61,344 nucleotides of DNA from Aquipuribacter sp. SD81 (GTDB lineage: Bacteria; Actinomycetota; Actinomycetes; Actinomycetales; JBBAYJ01): assembly GCF_037153975.1 (NCBI RefSeq), contig NZ_JBBAYJ010000025.1, positions 1-61,344 on the forward strand. The letters run 5' to 3'. A program made the translations under genes and the position numbers. This document shows, one piece after another, positions 29,613 through 37,091 of this stretch (position 1 is its first letter; the number at the start of each line of letters is the position of its first letter). The notes under the pieces were generated by a model. That model did no database searches and was not told where the DNA came from. It saw only the letters and a list, made by a program, of their open reading frames with translations.

Positions 29613-30842
29613 CTACTCGATCTGCTCGAAGATCGAGAAGATCGGCATGTACAGCGCGATGATCATGGCGCCGACGATCCCGCCGAGAACCGCGATCATC
29701 AGGGGCTCGAGGAGGGCAGTGAGGGCCTCGGTGGTCGCCTCGACCTCCTGGTCGTAGAAGTCGGAGATCTTGCCGAGCATGGTGTCGAGCGCGCCGGTGT
29801 CCTCACCGACGGCGAGCATCTGCACGACCATCGCCGGGAACACCTTGTGCTGAGCGAGCGGCGCGGCGAGGCTCTCGCCCTGGCGGACGCTCTGCTGGAC
29901 GTCCCTCACGGCCTTGGTGACGACGATGTTGCCTGTCGTGTCGGCGACGATGTCGAGCGCCTGCAGGATCGGCACACCGGCGCTGATCATCGTGCCGAGG
30001 TTCCGTGTGAGGCGGCTGAGCGCGACCTTCTGCGCGAGGCCGCCGAAGACAGGAAGCTTGAGCTTGAGCGGGTCGACGGTCTCGCGTACCCGCAGGTTGT
30101 TCTTGATGCGGTTCCAGACCACGACGCTCGCGACGATGGTCACCAGCAGGGTCGGCGCGAACCACGCCATCTGGTTGGACAGGAACACGAGGACCTGCGT
30201 CGCCGCGGGCAGCGTGCCACCGAGGGAGTCGAACATCTCCTCGAAGACCGGGACGATGAAGATCAGCATGCCCGCGACCGCGAGCAGCGCGAAGCACAGG
30301 ATGACCGTCGGGTACGTCATCGCGGACTTGATCTTGCGCTGGAGCTTGACCTCGGACTCGTAGTTCTCCGCGATGCGCAGGAGCACGCCGTCGAGGAACC
30401 CGCCGACCTCGCCCGCCCGACACATGTTGACCATGAGCGGCGGGAAGACCTTCGGGTGCTTAGCCAGGGCGTTCGACAGCGAGACGCCCGTCTCGACGTC
30501 GGAGCGGACCTCCGCCAGCGTCTCCCGCAGCTTCGGGCTCGACGTCTGGTCGGCGAGGATCGTGAGCGCCCGCAACAGCGACAGCCCACTGTTGATCATC
30601 GTCGCGAACTGCCGGGACATGATGGCGAGGTCCGCGAGCTTGACCCCGTTGCCGAACGGCAGCTTGATCTCCATGTTGAGACCACCACCGCCGCCGGTCT
30701 CCCGCACGCTGACCGGCGCGTAGCCCATCTGCTTGAGCTTGCTGACGAGCACCGCCTCGTTGGCGGCCTCGAGCTTGCCCGAGGTGAGCTTGCCCGCCCG
30801 GTCGCGGACCGAGTACTCGTACGTCTTCGTCGCTGCAGCCAT
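29613..30842 (-). CDS. pilC: Type IV pilus inner-membrane platform protein PilC
   Basis: Polytopic platform (GspF family) turned by PilB and PilT to add or remove pilins. 409 aa. The N-terminal segment TYEYSVRDRAGKLTSGKLEA is typical. Two repeated GspF domains follow, each with a cytoplasmic helical bundle and membrane helices (about residues 170-190, 220-240 and 375-395, the last LLEPLMIAVLGGIVGAMIIALYMPIF). The two copies of GE(V/D)xG lie in CRAGEVGGFLD and LAVGEDTGALDTML. ATG at 30842 with AGGAGAG upstream. Confidence 0.96.
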   Translation of the reverse strand: MAAATKTYEYSVRDRAGKLTSGKLEAANEAVLVSKLKQMGYAPVSVRETGGGGGLNMEIKLPFGNGVKLADLAIMSRQFATMINSGLSLLRALTILADQTSSPKLRETLAEVRSDVETGVSLSNALAKHPKVFPPLMVNMCRAGEVGGFLDGVLLRIAENYESEVKLQRKIKSAMTYPTVILCFALLAVAGMLIFIVPVFEEMFDSLGGTLPAATQVLVFLSNQMAWFAPTLLVTIVASVVVWNRIKNNLRVRETVDPLKLKLPVFGGLAQKVALSRLTRNLGTMISAGVPILQALDIVADTTGNIVVTKAVRDVQQSVRQGESLAAPLAQHKVFPAMVVQMLAVGEDTGALDTMLGKISDFYDQEVEATTEALTALLEPLMIAVLGGIVGAMIIALYMPIFSIFEQIE

Positions 30843-30871
30843 GGCCGCTCTCCTGTGTCCTCGGGCCCTGT

Positions 30872-32290
30872 TCAGCCGCGCCCGGTCAGGCGCTGGTAGT
30901 CCTCGACGTGGTGGCACTTCTCGAGGCCGTGCTCCCACGTGATCTGGCCGGTGCGCACGAGCTCGGCGAGGTGCTGGTCGAGCGTGTGCATGCCGTGCTG
31001 CGCGCCGGCCTGCATGGCGGAGTAGATCTGGTGGGTCTTGCCCTCGCGGATGAGGTTGCGGATGGCGGGCGTCGCGACCATGACCTCGGTCGCGACGACG
31101 CGCCCGCGACCGTCGGCCTTCTTGCACAGCGTCTGGCAGACGACGCCCTGGATGGCCCCCGCGAGCTGCGTGCGCACCTGCTGCTGCTGGTGCGGCGGGA
31201 ACACGTCGATGACGCGGTCGATCGTCTGGGCGGCGTCCTGCGTGTGCAGCGTGCCGAACACGAGGTGGCCCGTCTCGGCCGCGGTCAGCGCGACGTGGAT
31301 GGTCTCGAGGTCGCGCATCTCGCCGACGAGGATGATGTCGGGGTCCTGGCGCAGCACGTGCTTGAGCGCGTTGGCGAAGGACTTCGTGTCCTCCCCCACC
31401 TCGCGCTGGTTGACGATGCAGCCCTTGTGGTGGTGGAGGAACTCGATGGGGTCCTCGACCGTCATGATGTGGTCCTTGCGGGTCCGGTTCGCCTGGTCGA
31501 CGACGGCCGCGAGGGTGGTCGACTTGCCGGAGCCGGTCGGGCCGGTCACGAGGACCATGCCGCGGGGCAGGCCCGCGAAGTTGTTGACGACCGGCGGCAC
31601 GCCGAGGTCCTCGAGCGGCTTGATCTCGTAGGGGATCACGCGGAAGGCCGCCCCGAGCGACTCGCGCTGGCGGTAGACGTTGACGCGGAAGCGCGCGTGC
31701 CCGGGGACGGCGTAGGCGAGGTCGAGCTCGAGGTTCTCCTCGAACTTCTCCCGCTGCTTCTGCGTGAGCACGGCGTACAGCACGCGCTGGGTGTCGAGCG
31801 GCGTCAGCTTCGGGTACTCGTCGAGCTGCACGAGCTCGCCCGACACCCGCATCGCGGGCGACGCGCCGGTCGTGAGGTGGAGGTCGGACCCGCCGCGCTC
31901 GAGCAGCTCGATGAGGACCTCGTTGAGCTCGAACTCGCGGTGCGTGGTCTCCGGGGACTCCGACACCTCGAGCGCCTCCGGCGCGTCGAAGCGCGCGGCG
32001 ACGGAGTCGAACCCGCCGTCGATGTCGACGTCGGCCTCGCCGAGGGAGTCGTCGGACCAGCTCGAGTAGTCGAAGTCCTGGAACGCCTCCGCCGGTGCCG
32101 GCGCCGGTGCGGCGGGCGCGCCGCTCGGCATGACCGACGGCGTCCACGACGGGGTCGCCGGCGGCGGGACCGCGGGCGCCGACGCACCGACGTCCTGGTA
32201 GCCGGCGGCGGGTCCGGGGACCCCGGGCAGTCGCGGCGCGCTCGCGCCGTCGAAGGCGAAGCTGTTCGGCTGGTAGCCCTGGTCGCTCAC
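30872..32290 (-). CDS. pilT: Type IV pilus retraction ATPase PilT
   Basis: Hexameric ATPase that depolymerises the pilus. 472 aa, about 110 longer than usual because of a disordered acidic and Pro/Ala-rich N-terminus. The core has Walker A GPTGSGKSTT, Asp box VEDPIEFLHHHKG, Walker B PDIILVGEMRD and His box GTLHTQDAAQT. The retraction signature AIRNLIREGKTHQIYSAMQ near residue 415 separates it from PilB. GTG at 32290 with AGGGGTG upstream. Confidence 0.94.
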   Translation of the reverse strand: MSDQGYQPNSFAFDGASAPRLPGVPGPAAGYQDVGASAPAVPPPATPSWTPSVMPSGAPAAPAPAPAEAFQDFDYSSWSDDSLGEADVDIDGGFDSVAARFDAPEALEVSESPETTHREFELNEVLIELLERGGSDLHLTTGASPAMRVSGELVQLDEYPKLTPLDTQRVLYAVLTQKQREKFEENLELDLAYAVPGHARFRVNVYRQRESLGAAFRVIPYEIKPLEDLGVPPVVNNFAGLPRGMVLVTGPTGSGKSTTLAAVVDQANRTRKDHIMTVEDPIEFLHHHKGCIVNQREVGEDTKSFANALKHVLRQDPDIILVGEMRDLETIHVALTAAETGHLVFGTLHTQDAAQTIDRVIDVFPPHQQQQVRTQLAGAIQGVVCQTLCKKADGRGRVVATEVMVATPAIRNLIREGKTHQIYSAMQAGAQHGMHTLDQHLAELVRTGQITWEHGLEKCHHVEDYQRLTGRG

Positions 32291-32351
32291 TGCACACCCC
32301 TGCTGCGTCTGACGGGTCGGCGGGTGACGCCGGAGCGGCGCCACCGGTACG

Positions 32352-32379
32352 TGTCGGCGCCCAGGAGGGGCGCCTTGAG
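32352..32379 (-). promoter_or_regulatory. Sigma-28-like promoter of pilT-pilC
   Basis: CTCAAGG (32379-32373) with GCCGACA (32358-32352) 16 bases after CTCAA, inside the 97-base pilB-pilT gap. The spacer contains a GGCGCCC/GGGCGCC inverted repeat, so an attenuator hairpin is an alternative or additional reading. Confidence 0.5.
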
Positions 32380-32387
32380 CGCACCGC

Positions 32388-34055
32388 TCACGCGACCACC
32401 CGCAGGATCTCGTCGACCGTCGTGACCCCGGCCCGGACCTTCGCCATGCCGTCCTGGCGCAGCGTCGTCATGCCCTGCTCGCGCGCGATCGCGCCGATCT
32501 CGGTGGCCGACGCGCGCGCGACCGTCAGCCGCTCGATCTCCTCGCTCACGAGCATGACCTCGTGCAGCGCGAGCCGGCCCTTGTAGCCGGTCTTCGCGCA
32601 CGCGGTGCAGCCGACCGGGCGGCGCAGCGTCGGGACGGGCTCGTCGGGGTGCAGCCCGAAGCGGACCGCCTCGAGCTCCGCGCGGTCGGGCACGTAGTCC
32701 TCCGAGCACTTGCCGCACAGCCGGCGCGCGAGGCGCTGCGCGAGGACGGCGTCGAGGGCGGAGCCGACGAGGAACGGCTCCACGTCCATCTCCGTCAGGC
32801 GCGTGACGGCGCTCGGGGCGTCGTTGGTGTGCAGCGTCGACAGCACGAGGTGACCGGTGAGCGCGGCCTCGATGGAGATCTGCGCGGTCTCGTGGTCGCG
32901 GATCTCGCCCAGCAGCACGACGTCGGGGTCCGAGCGCAGGATGGAGCGCAGCGCCGCGGCGAACGTCAGCCCGGCCTTGGGGTTGACCTGCACCTGGTTG
33001 ATGCCGGGCAGCCGGTACTCGACGGGGTCCTCGACCGTGATGACGTTGATCTCGGGCTTGGAGACGACGTTGAGCGTCGCGTACAGCGTCGTCGACTTGC
33101 CGGAGCCGGTCGGGCCGGTGACGAGGATCATGCCGTACGGCTTCACGTAGGAGGTCTTGAAGCGCTCGGCGTTGGAGTCGCTGAAGCCGAGGTCCGTCAG
33201 CGCCATCCGCGTGTTGGAGTTGTCGAGGATGCGCATGACGACCTTCTCGCCCCACACCGTCGGCAGCGTCGCCACGCGCAGGTCGATCTTGCGGCCGTTC
33301 GCGTTGATCGACAGGCGGCCGTCCTGCGGCTTGCGTCGCTCGGCGATGTCGATGTCGCTCATGATCTTCAGGCGGGACACGACGCCGCTGGCGATGGCCT
33401 TCGGCGAGCGCATGACCTCGTGGAGCACGCCGTCGATGCGGCAGCGGATGCGCAGCGCGTCCTCGCCCGGCTCCACGTGGATGTCGCTCGCCCGGTCCTG
33501 GATCGCCTGGGTGATGAGCATGTTGACGTACTTGACGATCGGCGCGTCCTCGACGACCTCACGGACGTGGGCGAGCTCGTCGTCGGCCTCCTCGCCGTCG
33601 ATCGCGCTCGTGATGTCGTCCATGTCGGCGTCGGCGCGGCAGTACCGGTCGATGGCGGCGAGCAGGTCGTCGCGGGTCGCGACGACCGGGCGCGCCTCGC
33701 GGCCCGTGATCTGCCGGACGTCGTCGAGGGCGAACACGTTGCCCGGGTCCGCCATCGCCAGGCGCAGCCGGCCGCCGTCGTCGTAGCCGATCGGCAGGAC
33801 CGTGTGGCGCCGGCAGATGGTCGCGTTGAGGGCGGCGACCGCCGTCGCGTCGACCGGCGCCTCGGTGAGGTCGACGAACTCCAGGCCGATCTGGCTCGCG
33901 AGCGCGGCGACCAGCTGCGACTCGGTGATGTGGCCCATCTCCACGAGGATCCGGCCGAGCGGGGTGCCGACGCGCTCGTGCTCCAGCCACGCCTCGTCGA
34001 GCTGGGCGGCGTCGACGAGCCGCTCCTCGAGGAGGATGTCGGTCAGCTGCTTCAC
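32388..34055 (-). CDS. pilB: Type IV pilus extension ATPase PilB with MshEN domain
   Basis: Motor that assembles the pilus. 555 aa. An N-terminal MshEN/GspE-N domain (about residues 1-140) contains TPLGRILVEMGHITESQLVAALA, matching the RLG...L(V)..G.I....L..AL..Q motif that binds c-di-GMP in MshE. The ATPase core has Walker A GPTGSGKST, VEDPVEYRLPGINQ, PDVVLLGEIRDHETA and STLHTNDAPSAV, and a zinc tetracysteine unit CGKCSEDY...CTACAKTGYKGR. The GTG at 34055 starts the conserved KQLTDILLEERLVD; longer in-frame sequence upstream is intergenic. c-di-GMP binding is inferred. Confidence 0.94.
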   Translation of the reverse strand: MKQLTDILLEERLVDAAQLDEAWLEHERVGTPLGRILVEMGHITESQLVAALASQIGLEFVDLTEAPVDATAVAALNATICRRHTVLPIGYDDGGRLRLAMADPGNVFALDDVRQITGREARPVVATRDDLLAAIDRYCRADADMDDITSAIDGEEADDELAHVREVVEDAPIVKYVNMLITQAIQDRASDIHVEPGEDALRIRCRIDGVLHEVMRSPKAIASGVVSRLKIMSDIDIAERRKPQDGRLSINANGRKIDLRVATLPTVWGEKVVMRILDNSNTRMALTDLGFSDSNAERFKTSYVKPYGMILVTGPTGSGKSTTLYATLNVVSKPEINVITVEDPVEYRLPGINQVQVNPKAGLTFAAALRSILRSDPDVVLLGEIRDHETAQISIEAALTGHLVLSTLHTNDAPSAVTRLTEMDVEPFLVGSALDAVLAQRLARRLCGKCSEDYVPDRAELEAVRFGLHPDEPVPTLRRPVGCTACAKTGYKGRLALHEVMLVSEEIERLTVARASATEIGAIAREQGMTTLRQDGMAKVRAGVTTVDEILRVVA

Positions 34056-34102
34056 CGGCCCACCGCCGCTCGCCCGCGCAGGGAGGAGGTCATGGACCAG
34101 GA

Positions 34103-34130
34103 GGTCGGCGCCGGTAGCCGCCCGCTTGAC
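34103..34130 (-). promoter_or_regulatory. Sigma-28-like promoter of pilB
   Basis: GTCAAGC (34130-34124) with GCCGACC (34109-34103) 16 bases after GTCAA, starting directly after the aroE stop. It gives a leader of about 40 nt. Its -10 is closest to the classical GCCGA(T/A). Confidence 0.6.
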
Positions 34131-34131
34131 C

Positions 34132-35025
34132 CTAGAGGGGGATGTCGGGCCGGGCGGCGGCGAGCGCCACCCGCATGGGCGCAACCTCGGGGCGCCGGCC
34201 GGTCATGAGGGCCACCTGCTCGACGGCCTGGTGCAGCAGCATGAGGCTGCCCGGCGCGACCGCTCCCCCGGCGCCCGCCCACGCGCGGGCGAGCGCGCTC
34301 GGCCACGGCTCGTAGGCGACGTCGAGGAGCACACCCTGGACCCGGCGCGGTACGAGCGCGGCGACCGCGTCGGCGGCGCCGCCCGGGACGGTCGACACGA
34401 CGACGTCGGCCGCGGCCAGGGCGGGCGCCGTCCCGGCGTCCGGCCACGGCCGGAGCTCGACGGCGCTGCCGCAGCGCTGGGCCGCAGCGGTGACGGCGCC
34501 CGCGCGGGCGGGGTCGCGCACGTGGACGACGGCGGTCGGGCAGCCGAGCCGGCGCAGCGCGAGGATGGTGGAGGCGGCGGTCGCGCCGCCGCCGAGCACG
34601 TGCGCGACGGCCGGCGCCCAGCCCGGCCCACCGGGCGCGACCTCCTGCAGCGCGGCGACGATGCCGGCGACGTCGGTGTTCGCGCCGTGCCGAGCTCGCC
34701 GTGCGCCGTCGGGCGCCGGCCCCCACACGAGCGTGTTGCACGCGCCGGTGACGTCGACGGCCTCGTCGGCGGTGTCGAGCAGCGGCAGGACGGCCTGCTT
34801 GAGCGGCATCGTGAGCGACAGCCCGACCCACGCCGGGTCGGCGTCGAGGTCGTCGACGAGGCCGGCGAGCCCCGCCGCGTCGACCTCGCGCCGCTCGTAG
34901 GTCCAGCCCTCGAGCCCGAGGGAGGCCCAGGCGGCGGTGTGGAGCACCGGGGAGAGCGAGTGGGCGACGGGCGAGCCGAGGACGGCCGCCCGCCGCGCGG
35001 CCGCCGCCGCGACATCGTCAGTCAC
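34132..35025 (-). CDS. aroE: Shikimate dehydrogenase
   Basis: Reduces 3-dehydroshikimate with NADPH. 297 aa. Shikimate site VLGSPVAHSLSPVLH, catalytic Lys in SLTMPLKQAVLP, GACNTLVW, ANTDVAGI, nucleotide loop GGGATAAS and a C-terminal GSLMLLHQAVEQVALMTG. The GTG at 35025 overlaps the mltG stop by eight bases. It is separated from aroC-K-B-Q by the pilus locus, as in M. tuberculosis where other genes intervene. A 10-residue insertion (PAPDGARRARH) lies before the NTD motif. Confidence 0.95.
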   Translation of the reverse strand: MTDDVAAAAARRAAVLGSPVAHSLSPVLHTAAWASLGLEGWTYERREVDAAGLAGLVDDLDADPAWVGLSLTMPLKQAVLPLLDTADEAVDVTGACNTLVWGPAPDGARRARHGANTDVAGIVAALQEVAPGGPGWAPAVAHVLGGGATAASTILALRRLGCPTAVVHVRDPARAGAVTAAAQRCGSAVELRPWPDAGTAPALAAADVVVSTVPGGAADAVAALVPRRVQGVLLDVAYEPWPSALARAWAGAGGAVAPGSLMLLHQAVEQVALMTGRRPEVAPMRVALAAARPDIPL

Positions 35026-36595
35026 AGACGAGCTGGCCGTCGACGCTGTTCTCGCGCTGGAACTCGTTGAGCTGCCGCACGTTCGCGTTGTGCTCGTCGA
35101 GGGTCTCCGCGAAGGCCGTCTCGCCCGTGCACAGGTCGACGGTGACGAAGTACACCCACGGCCCGGGCGTCGGGGACAGCGCCGCCTCGATCGCCTGCCG
35201 GCCCGGGTTCTTGATGGGCGCCGGCGGCAGGCCCTGGACCGCGTACGTGTTGTACGGGCTGTCGCTCGCGCGCTGCTCGTCCGTGGTGCGGATGTCGAAG
35301 GTCTGCGTCGCGTAGTTCGTCGTGGAGTCCAGCTGCAGCGGGATGCCCTGGTCGATGCGGTTCTCGATCACCTGCGCCACCCGGCCGAAGTCCTCGTCGA
35401 GCCGGGCCTCGCCCTGGATGAGGCTCGCCTCGGTGAGCACCCGGAGCTGCTCCTCCGGCGGCACCCCCACCTCGGCTAGCACCTCCTGGCCGCGGTCGAC
35501 CATCGTCTGCAGCATCTCCACGGGCGTCGCGTCGTCGCCGAACTGGTAGCCGTCGGGGTAGAGGAACCCCTCCGCCGGGTGGACGAGCACGTCCTCCGGC
35601 GCGGGGGCCGCCGCCGGCAGCTCGACCTCGTCGAGAGCGGCCTCCAGCTCGTCGCGGTCGGCGCCCGTCTGCTCGGCGAGGCGGTCGAGCACCTGCTCGA
35701 CCCGCAGGCCCTCGGCGAAGACGACCGTGTCCTCGCGGGCGCGGTTGGCGGGGTCGAGCAGGCCGGCGACGGCGTCGGTGGCGGGGATGCCCTGCGGCAG
35801 CGTGTACGTGCCGGGCTGCACGGCGGTGAAGTCGGGCTCGGCGTTGGCGGCGGCGACGAAGGCCTCGACGCTCGCCACGACCCCGGCGTCGACGAGCGAC
35901 TGCCCCATCTCGCGGCCCGTCTCGCCCGGCTCGACGACGACCTCGACGGCACCCTCGCCCGGCCCCTCGAAGTCCTCGGCCCCCGCGAACAGCTCGACGT
36001 CGCCCACCTGGTCGAGGACGGGGCTCACCTGCTGCCACGCGAACCAGCCGGCGACCCCGACGGCGCCGACGACCACGGTCATGAGCACGAGCCGCAGCGC
36101 CGACCGGAGCCCGCGGCGGGTCGGGACCGGCTCGACCTCGGCCGGCACGTAGCCGTCGGCGACGGGGTCGCCGAAGGTGTGGTCGTAGTCCGGCTCGTCC
36201 CACGGGTGCACGACCGGCGCGGCCTGCGGCTGGACGTCCCCGTCGTGGTGCTGGTCGTACGGGTGGTCGTGGGGCTGCTCGTACGGCTCCGCGTGCGGCT
36301 GCTCGTACGGCCCGCCGTGCGGCTGCTCGTACGGCTGCTCGTACGGCTCGCCGTGGACGGACGGCTCGACCGGCTCGTGGACCGGCTCGTCGACCGGCTC
36401 GTGGAGCGGCTCGTGGAAGGCCTCACGGACCGGCTCCTCGCCCTCCGTGGCACGCCGGTGCAGCTCGGCCTCGACGCGGGCCGCGCGTCGCGGACTGGTC
36501 CGGCGCAGCTCGGCCAGGTCGACGCCGTCGAGGTCGACGGTGCGCAGGTCGGCGCTGTCGAGGTCGCCGTGCCCCCCGGGGCCCGGGTCGGTCAT
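35018..36595 (-). CDS. mltG: Endolytic transglycosylase MltG
   Basis: Cleaves nascent glycan strands at the membrane and limits peptidoglycan chain length. 525 aa: a cytoplasmic tail of about 180 residues with EP(V/L)HEP and EPYEQPH repeats, one membrane helix (about residues 175-196, LRLVLMTVVVGAVGVAGWFAW), a LysM-like subdomain and the YceG catalytic domain with EASLIQGEARLDEDFGRVAQVIENRI and LQLDSTTNYA. The catalytic Glu is taken as the one in QGEA. ATG overlaps the ruvX stop as ATGA. The very long His/Pro/Glu tail is unusual. Confidence 0.94.
   Translation of the reverse strand: MTDPGPGGHGDLDSADLRTVDLDGVDLAELRRTSPRRAARVEAELHRRATEGEEPVREAFHEPLHEPVDEPVHEPVEPSVHGEPYEQPYEQPHGGPYEQPHAEPYEQPHDHPYDQHHDGDVQPQAAPVVHPWDEPDYDHTFGDPVADGYVPAEVEPVPTRRGLRSALRLVLMTVVVGAVGVAGWFAWQQVSPVLDQVGDVELFAGAEDFEGPGEGAVEVVVEPGETGREMGQSLVDAGVVASVEAFVAAANAEPDFTAVQPGTYTLPQGIPATDAVAGLLDPANRAREDTVVFAEGLRVEQVLDRLAEQTGADRDELEAALDEVELPAAAPAPEDVLVHPAEGFLYPDGYQFGDDATPVEMLQTMVDRGQEVLAEVGVPPEEQLRVLTEASLIQGEARLDEDFGRVAQVIENRIDQGIPLQLDSTTNYATQTFDIRTTDEQRASDSPYNTYAVQGLPPAPIKNPGRQAIEAALSPTPGPWVYFVTVDLCTGETAFAETLDEHNANVRQLNEFQRENSVDGQLVCD
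36250..36430. repeat. Degenerate repeats coding the MltG cytoplasmic tail
   Basis: Two adjoining repeat families: copies of ctgctcgtacgg separated by variable spacers, coding EPYEQPH-type units, and copies based on ccggctcgtgga, coding EP(V/L)HEP-type units. All stay in the mltG frame. Confidence 0.7.
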
Positions 36596-37089
36596 GCGTC
36601 CGCTCCTGTCACGGGCCCGCCCCGCGGGGGGACGGGCTCTCCACGTCGTGCGGCCGCCTGGGGGTCGGCCCCGGCACCCTCGGCGTCGAGGACGTGCTGG
36701 AGCAGGATGGCGGCCGCCGTCCTGTCCACCACCGTACGGTGCGTGCGGCCCTTGCGTCCTGCCTGGTGCAGCGCCTGGTGCGCGCTCGTGGTGGTGAACC
36801 GCTCGTCGACGAGCCGCACGGGCAGCGGCGCGAGGGCGTCGGCGAGCCGCTGGGCGTAGGCGCGCGCCTCGGCCGCGGCCGGCCCCTCCCGACCCGACAG
36901 CCCGACCGGCAGGCCCACGACGACGTCGGTCACCTCGCGCTCGGCGGCGATGGCGGCGAGCTCGCGGACGTCGGTGCCGTCACCGCTGCGACGCAGCGTG
37001 TCCAGCGGCACCGCGACCGTGCGCCGGGGGTCGCTGACGGCGACCCCGACCCTGACCGAGCCGGGGTCGACCGCGAGGCAGGCGCCCAT
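36592..37089 (-). CDS. ruvX: Holliday junction resolvase-like / pre-16S rRNA nuclease RuvX (YqgF)
   Basis: RNase H-fold nuclease of the YqgF family, linked to 5' maturation of 16S rRNA in E. coli. 165 aa. First Asp in CLAVDPGSVRVGVAVSDP, second acidic site in LVDERFTTTSA, third Asp in VDRTAAAILLQHVLD. The Gly/Pro-rich tail is not conserved. It sits two bases after alaS, the common actinobacterial order alaS-ruvX-mltG-aroE. Confidence 0.94.
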   Translation of the reverse strand: MGACLAVDPGSVRVGVAVSDPRRTVAVPLDTLRRSGDGTDVRELAAIAAEREVTDVVVGLPVGLSGREGPAAAEARAYAQRLADALAPLPVRLVDERFTTTSAHQALHQAGRKGRTHRTVVDRTAAAILLQHVLDAEGAGADPQAAARRGEPVPPRGGPVTGADA

Positions 37090-37091
37090 CC

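Noticed and set aside
35400-35430. Apparent loss of one Glu in the MltG catalytic stretch (LIQGEA rather than IVEKE)
   Set aside because: The Gln form occurs in other actinobacterial MltG proteins as I recall, and the second Glu is kept, so activity is likely intact.
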